Below are positions 22,172 through 26,775 of a DNA stretch of 26,775 bases, piece after piece. Under the pieces are notes generated by a model that made no database searches, had not been told where the DNA came from, and worked only from the letters and a program-made list of their open reading frames with translations. The position numbers and the translations under genes were made by a program. The stretch comes from Clostridiaceae bacterium (lineage in GTDB: Bacteria; Bacillota; Clostridia; Lachnospirales; Lachnospiraceae), in assembly GCA_018378255.1 (NCBI GenBank), contig JAGZXV010000057.1, positions 1 to 26,775 of the forward strand, written 5' to 3'. Each line of letters opens with the position of its first letter. The first letter of the stretch is position 1.

Positions 22172-24583
22172 ATGGCAGCTTATAATCACAGTGCGATTGA
22201 AAAGAAATGGCGTGAGAATTGGGAAAAACACCCGATTAATGTAAATGACGGCAAAAAGCCGAAATATTATTGTTTGGATATGTTTCCTTATCCATCAGGA
22301 AGCGGACTTCATGTGGGTCATTGGAGAGGATATGTAATTTCCGATGTCTGGAGCCGTTATCAGATTTTGAAAGGACATTATGTGATTCATCCTATGGGAT
22401 GGGATGCATTCGGCCTTCCGGCAGAAAACTACGCGATCAAGATGGGCGTTCATCCGGCTAAATCCACAGCGGAAAATGTAGCCAATATTAAAAAGCAGAT
22501 CAATGAAATTGCAGCCGTTTACGACTGGGATATGGAAGTGAATACAACGGATCCTGAATTTTACAAATGGACCCAGTGGATATTTGTTAAGATGTTTAAA
22601 GAAGGCCTTGCCTACGAGAAGGAGTTCCCGATTAACTGGTGTCCGTCCTGTAAGACAGGCCTTGCCAATGAAGAGGTGGTAAACGGCTGCTGTGAACGCT
22701 GCGGCGCTACGGTAACCAAGAAGAATTTAAGACAGTGGATGTTAAAGATCACCGCTTATGCGGAGCGTCTGCTCAATGACCTGGATAAACTGGACTGGCC
22801 GGAAAAGGTGAAAAAGATGCAGTCTGACTGGATCGGTAAATCCTATGGTGCAGAAGTCGATTTCAAAGTGGATGGAAGGGATGAGAAGATCACCGTTTAC
22901 ACCACAAGACCGGATACCTTATATGGTGCCACATTCATGGTTCTGGCTCCTGAACATGCGTTGGCAGCAGGACTGGCAACTCCGGAGAATAAGGAAGCGG
23001 TGGACCGTTATATCTATGATGCATCCATGAAATCCAACGTTGACCGTCTTCAGGATAAGGAAAAGACAGGCGTATTCACCGGAAGCTATGCGGTAAATCC
23101 GTTAAATGGCGCCAAAGTGCCGATCTGGCTTTCCGATTATGTACTGGCCGATTATGGAACGGGAGCAATCATGTGCGTTCCGGCCCACGATGACCGTGAC
23201 TTTGAGTTTGCAACCAAATTCAATATACCGATCATCCAGGTAATTGCCAAAGACGGCAAAGAAATTGAAAATATGACAGAAGCTTATACAGAAGCCAGCG
23301 GCATCATGATCAATTCCGGCGAATGGAATGGCATGGAATCCGCAGTCCTGAAAAAGGAGGCTCCTGCAATGATCGAAGCGCGCGGCCTTGGCAAAAAGAC
23401 CGTGAACTATAAGCTGCGTGACTGGGTATTCTCCAGACAGCGTTATTGGGGAGAGCCAATCCCGATCATTCACTGTCCTCATTGCGGCAATGTGGCAGTT
23501 CCGGAAGACCAGCTTCCATTAAAACTGCCTGAGGTAGAAAGCTATCAGCCAACGGGAACAGGAGAATCGCCGTTAGCAGCCATTGATGAATGGGTTAACA
23601 CGACCTGCCCTCAGTGCGGTGCACCGGCTAAGAGAGAGACCAATACCATGCCTCAGTGGGCAGGATCTTCCTGGTATTTCCTCCGTTATGTGGACAACCA
23701 TAACGATAAGGAACTGGTATCCAAAGAAAAGGCTGACAAGTATCTGCCAGTAGATATGTATATTGGCGGCGTGGAACATGCGGTTCTCCACCTGCTTTAC
23801 TCCAGATTCTATACAAAATTCCTTCATGATATCGGAGCCATTGATTTTGATGAACCATTTAAGAAGCTGTTTAACCAGGGTATGATCAACGGTAAGAACG
23901 GTATCAAGATGAGTAAATCCAAAGGAAATGTAGTATCTCCGGATGATCTGGTGAGGGATTACGGCTGCGATGCCCTCAGAATGTATGAATTATTCGTGGG
24001 ACCGCCGGAATTGGATGCAGAATGGGATGACAGAGGAATTGAAGGAGTTGCCAGATTCTTAAACCGTTTCTGGACTCTGGTTACGGACAGCAAAGACAAG
24101 AATATCGCTGAAACGAAAGAAATGGTAAAACTCCGTCATAAGCTGGTATTCGACATCGAACAGAGATTTAACCAGTTTAATCTGAATACAGTCATTTCCG
24201 GTTTCATGGAATATAACAACAAGCTGATCGACCTGGCTAAGAAAACAGGCGGTATTGATAAGGAGACTTTAAAGACCTTTGTAATTCTTCTGGCCCCATT
24301 TGCTCCCCATATCGGCGAGGAGTTATGGCAGCAGTTGGGAGGTACCGACACGGTATTCCATGCACAGTGGCCGGAGTGCGACGAAGAAGCCATGAAGGAT
24401 GACGAAATCGAGATCGCAGTGCAGATTAACGGCAAGACAAGGGCAGTGGTTAATATTCCGGCAGATGCTTCTAAGGATGAGGCCATTGCAGCCGGAAAAA
24501 CGGCGCTTGGCGATAAACTCAGCGGAAATATCGTAAAAGAGATTTACGTTCCTGGAAAAATCGTGAATATTGTTGCAAAATAA
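22172..24583 (+). CDS. leuS: Leucyl-tRNA synthetase
   Basis: Charges tRNA-Leu with leucine. The ATG at 22172 follows AGGAGG; an earlier ATG at 22067 lies inside the T-box and is not used. The 803 residues (bacterial LeuRS about 800-880) show the class I signatures HVGH (47-50, in PYPSGSGLHVGHWRGY) and KMSKS (579-583). Between them are a Cys cluster WCPSCKTGLANEEV-CCERCG, the CP1 editing domain with TTRPDTLYGATF and ACAID-type residues, and a second Cys pair region (HCPHCG, TCPQCG). The C-terminal anticodon-binding helices are complete. The gene is monocistronic and regulated by the T-box. Confidence 0.98.
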   Translation: MAAYNHSAIEKKWRENWEKHPINVNDGKKPKYYCLDMFPYPSGSGLHVGHWRGYVISDVWSRYQILKGHYVIHPMGWDAFGLPAENYAIKMGVHPAKSTAENVANIKKQINEIAAVYDWDMEVNTTDPEFYKWTQWIFVKMFKEGLAYEKEFPINWCPSCKTGLANEEVVNGCCERCGATVTKKNLRQWMLKITAYAERLLNDLDKLDWPEKVKKMQSDWIGKSYGAEVDFKVDGRDEKITVYTTRPDTLYGATFMVLAPEHALAAGLATPENKEAVDRYIYDASMKSNVDRLQDKEKTGVFTGSYAVNPLNGAKVPIWLSDYVLADYGTGAIMCVPAHDDRDFEFATKFNIPIIQVIAKDGKEIENMTEAYTEASGIMINSGEWNGMESAVLKKEAPAMIEARGLGKKTVNYKLRDWVFSRQRYWGEPIPIIHCPHCGNVAVPEDQLPLKLPEVESYQPTGTGESPLAAIDEWVNTTCPQCGAPAKRETNTMPQWAGSSWYFLRYVDNHNDKELVSKEKADKYLPVDMYIGGVEHAVLHLLYSRFYTKFLHDIGAIDFDEPFKKLFNQGMINGKNGIKMSKSKGNVVSPDDLVRDYGCDALRMYELFVGPPELDAEWDDRGIEGVARFLNRFWTLVTDSKDKNIAETKEMVKLRHKLVFDIEQRFNQFNLNTVISGFMEYNNKLIDLAKKTGGIDKETLKTFVILLAPFAPHIGEELWQQLGGTDTVFHAQWPECDEEAMKDDEIEIAVQINGKTRAVVNIPADASKDEAIAAGKTALGDKLSGNIVKEIYVPGKIVNIVAK

Positions 24584-24622
24584 TGTTTATTTTACTGAAC
24601 TGGCGAGAGTAACGCCATAAAG

Positions 24623-24710
24623 AAGGGGAATCCGGAGGGGAGGGCCTTGGATCAAAGGGAGACGAGATCGGATTCCTTTGATCCAAGGCCCTCCCCTCCG
24701 GATTCCCCTT
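24623..24710. repeat. Very long perfect inverted repeat after leuS
   Basis: A 36-base arm (24623-24658) is followed by a 16-base loop and its exact reverse complement (24675-24710). The first arm is purine-rich (AAGGGGAATCCGGAGGGGAG) and TTTTT ends the second, so it can act as a terminator. No transposase is present. The stem is far longer than ordinary terminators. Confidence 0.9.
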
Positions 24711-24790
24711 TTTCACGGCTGTGTGCGGCGGCACTAAGTATAAAAAATTAAGAAGATGAAGATATAAAAAATAGTAGAATGCTTTCATAG

Positions 24791-24812
24791 GGCGGGATGC
24801 CCTTATCCCGCC
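24791..24812. repeat. GC-rich palindrome in the leuS downstream region
   Basis: GGCGGGAT and ATCCCGCC form a perfect 8-base stem with a 6-base loop and no T-run. The surrounding 24720-25113 holds no open frame with a ribosome binding site. Confidence 0.6.
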
Positions 24813-25113
24813 GAAATCCGCATGAATACTGCGTTTGTATGACTCTAGTGGCTGAAAATGTCATTTGACGCTTTTTTGATGCCCAATCTCTATGAAAAAA
24901 TATAAACAGCTATAAGAAGCGGGGGGTGTGTTGATTTTGAGGTGTAAATTAGGCTTTGAAATTTTTCACCGGCTCTGTTCATATGTTTTATTCGTTTTCG
25001 TTCCATTTCGTTCCCAGATTTAGGAGTAACTTTTACAACTTCATGTTATAATTATCTCAAAATAATGCAATATTTTGGCTGCATAAAATTTACAAGTGGG
25101 GAAGGTGATTGCT

Positions 25114-25242
25114 TTGAACAGTCTTATAAGACAGGCGAATAAACTGTTAAAAAACTGCGGTTTTGAGTATGCTTTCTGCGGTGGGTGGGCCATCGATTTG
25201 TTTATCGGACCGTCTTTTTCCATCCCTGCGGCCTTAGTTTAA
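25114..25242 (+). pseudogene. Truncated nucleotidyltransferase (GGWAID-type) remnant
   Basis: A TTG start at 25114 (or GTG at 25105) behind AAGGTGA opens NSLIRQANKLLKNCGFEYAF then CGGWAIDLFIG. This is the N-terminus of the nucleotidyltransferase-domain family related to aminoglycoside adenylyltransferases, whose members continue with a second catalytic segment. Here similarity stops at about 25209 and an unrelated tail ends at TAA 25242. The catalytic acidic residues are lost, so this is a broken gene cut by a deletion or insertion. Confidence 0.75.
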
Positions 25243-25243
25243 C

Positions 25244-25345
25244 TTACGGTTGTAAGCCGTCTTCCGGTGCCGTTGGAGTCCGGCCGCCCCGTCCCCGTCC
25301 AAAAGCCCAGCCCACCGCCCCGCTTTCCTGCGTCACTTTCACCAA
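25244..25345 (-). other. GC-rich segment with a possible 33-residue frame
   Basis: The stretch is far richer in G and C than its surroundings. On the minus strand a TTG at 25345 or GTG at 25342, behind GGGGGAGGAA (25351-25360), opens a short Arg/Gly-rich frame ending LQP before TAA. It adjoins the truncated nucleotidyltransferase. It may be an insertion or repeat unit, a small gene or a chance frame; I cannot tell. Confidence 0.35.
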
Positions 25346-25381
25346 TTAAATTCCTCCCCCAAAAGGATTTTCCAAAACACC

Positions 25382-25410
25382 TTCACGTCCTCCATTAATT
25401 ATGTTAAAAT
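25382..25410 (+). promoter_or_regulatory. Promoter of the adenine deaminase gene
   Basis: TTCACG (25382-25387) and TAAAAT (25405-25410) are separated by 17 bases, close to the AAAGGAGAAAGG ribosome binding region. Confidence 0.5.
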
Positions 25411-25434
25411 ACTACCAAAAGGAGAAAGGTATCG

Positions 25435-26775
25435 GTGAAAACTATGAGAGATACGAATGTATTAAAATCAAGGATACAGGCCGCTGCCCAAACGGTAAAA
25501 CCGCAGCTTGTACTTAAAAATGCCAGGGTTCTGAATGTATTTACGAATGAATTGGAAAATGCGGATGTGGCGATCACGGACGGTTATATAGCAGGGGTTG
25601 GAGAATATGATGGACAGGAGGAAGTGGATCTTTCGGGATGCGTGATTTGTCCCGGTTTTATAGACGGCCATATTCATTTGGAAAGCTCTATGATTCCACC
25701 CTCTGAATTTGAAAAAGCAGTTATGCCTCATGGGACGACTGCGGTTGTAACCGACCCTCATGAAATTGCCAATGTGGCCGGAACACAGGGGATTGAATAT
25801 ATGCTGGCCGCTACGGAGAACCTGATGCTGTCTGTGTATTTCATGCTTCCCTCCTGTGTGCCTTCCACGGGCCTGGATGAATCAGGAGCTGTGCTGCTGG
25901 CTGAACAGCTCCGCCCTTATTACAATGAAGAGAGGGTGCTTGGACTGGCGGAACTCATGAATTCTTTCGGTACGGTTCAGGCTGACCAGGATATCCTGGA
26001 TAAGCTTTACGATGCAAAAAGATTTGGAAAACTGACAGACGGTCACGCACCCGGACTTTGCGGAAGAGAGCTGAATGCTTATGTGGCGGCCGGTGTCATG
26101 TCAGACCATGAATGTTCCAACGCTTCTGAGGCCATTGAAAAGCTGCGCCGGGGCCAGTGGATCATGATCCGTGAAGGAACGGCAGCCAAGAATCTGGAAG
26201 CGCTGATGCCCTTGTTTGAAAACCCTTATTACGAACGCTGTATGCTGGCTACCGATGATAAACATCCGGGAGATTTGATTGAAGGCGGCCATATTGACTA
26301 TATCATCCGAAAGGCAATTAAACTGGGGGCAGATCCGGTGAAAGCGGTGAGAATGGGAACTCTCCATGCCGCCCAATACTTTGGACTGAAGGATTTGGGC
26401 GCGGTTGCTCCTGGCTATCAGGCTGATCTGACCGTCCTTTCCGATTTGGAGCAGGTACAGGTCAAATGTGTTTATAAAAAAGGAAAATTGGCGGCAGAAG
26501 ACGGCAGATTTTTAGGGGCATCGGATGAAGCTCCCAAGATATTCCGGGAAGTCCATGACCGGGTGCTGCATTCCTTTCATTTGGATGAAATAAAGGAATG
26601 TGATCTGCAACTTGAGGGGCATGGAAGCCTCCAGCGTGTATTCACCCTGGTTCCGGGGGAGATTCTCACCACCGAGCAGATCGTGCCGTGGAAAGAGATG
26701 GAAGGCGTTGCCCCTGGTGTTGATTTGGAGCATGATATTATAAAGATGGCGGTGTTTGAGCGCCATCTCCATACC
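25435..26775 (+). CDS. ade: Adenine deaminase, C-terminus outside the window
   Basis: Adenine deaminase converts adenine to hypoxanthine and ammonia for purine salvage. The frame is open to the last base (447 codons of a family length of about 570-600). I favour the GTG at 25435, five bases after AAAGG; the ATG at 25444 is in frame but poorly spaced. The amidohydrolase fold is clear: a small beta domain, metal motif GFIDGHIHLESSM (about 80-92), DPHEIANV, the GHAPGL segment, SDHECS and the ATDDKHPGD segment with the catalytic Asp. The second domain starts after LADLT-like GYQADLTVLSD. No fault is visible in the part present. Confidence 0.95.
   Translation, partial: MKTMRDTNVLKSRIQAAAQTVKPQLVLKNARVLNVFTNELENADVAITDGYIAGVGEYDGQEEVDLSGCVICPGFIDGHIHLESSMIPPSEFEKAVMPHGTTAVVTDPHEIANVAGTQGIEYMLAATENLMLSVYFMLPSCVPSTGLDESGAVLLAEQLRPYYNEERVLGLAELMNSFGTVQADQDILDKLYDAKRFGKLTDGHAPGLCGRELNAYVAAGVMSDHECSNASEAIEKLRRGQWIMIREGTAAKNLEALMPLFENPYYERCMLATDDKHPGDLIEGGHIDYIIRKAIKLGADPVKAVRMGTLHAAQYFGLKDLGAVAPGYQADLTVLSDLEQVQVKCVYKKGKLAAEDGRFLGASDEAPKIFREVHDRVLHSFHLDEIKECDLQLEGHGSLQRVFTLVPGEILTTEQIVPWKEMEGVAPGVDLEHDIIKMAVFERHLHT

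Noticed and set aside
24623..24710. Terminal inverted repeats of an insertion sequence
   Set aside because: Only 16 bases lie between the arms and no transposase or target duplication is visible.
25041..25223. Minus-strand 60-codon frame opposite the nucleotidyltransferase remnant
   Set aside because: It lacks a ribosome binding site and is the antisense shadow of the remnant on the plus strand.
1..26775. CRISPR array, rRNA, tRNA or prophage
   Set aside because: I found no regularly spaced repeats, no tRNA cloverleaf and no phage or integrase gene on either strand by eye.

Overview
The window reads as chromosomal DNA of an anaerobic Firmicute, most likely a Lachnospiraceae (Clostridium cluster XIVa) relative. 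The basis is strong AGGAGG-type ribosome binding sites, sigma-A promoters with 17-nt spacers, a T-box in front of leuS, a flavodiiron protein, a Gram-positive-type EPSP synthase and moderate GC content. I cannot name the species. No rRNA, tRNA, CRISPR array, transposase or phage gene is visible.

Left part (1-5781): a truncated, possibly PucR-type regulator on the minus strand is divergent from a tripartite tricarboxylate transporter operon (TctB-, TctA- and TctC-type subunits). The operon is followed by a cytoplasmic PHB-depolymerase-like alpha/beta hydrolase with an extra C-terminal domain. Together they suggest uptake and intracellular hydrolysis of an unidentified carboxylate or ester. Next (5843-6945) are a small single-pass membrane protein with a duplicated ribosome binding site and a nicotinamidase-like cysteine hydrolase.

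Middle (7102-15335): a minus-strand operon for aromatic amino acids, aroF-tyrA-aroA, is tightly coupled and driven by a near-consensus promoter. It is followed by a creatininase-family protein and a small helix-turn-helix protein (CD3324-like). The latter has a leader that encodes a 16-residue peptide overlapping several interlocking inverted repeats, and this is one of the most interesting regulatory structures here. A plus-strand group follows: an unknown 142-aa protein, then a stand-alone 5'-3' exonuclease and an adjoining HEAT-repeat protein.

Right part (15511-26775): an EF-G paralogue with non-canonical G3 and G4 GTPase motifs, a CPBP membrane protease, a Crp/Fnr-type regulator divergent from an FprA-type flavodiiron protein, a YwaF-like membrane protein, T-box-controlled leuS, a decayed nucleotidyltransferase remnant fused to an unusual GC-rich segment, and the start of adenine deaminase, which runs off the end.

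Between genes there are unusually long perfect hairpins: a 36-bp stem after leuS and a 19-bp stem in a three-hairpin cassette after fprA. A 41-nt repeat at the head of that cassette recurs near position 11390, apparently as an internally deleted copy. These elements and the peptide-coding leader are the best candidates for undescribed structure. I do not see a clear new multi-gene defence or biosynthetic system.
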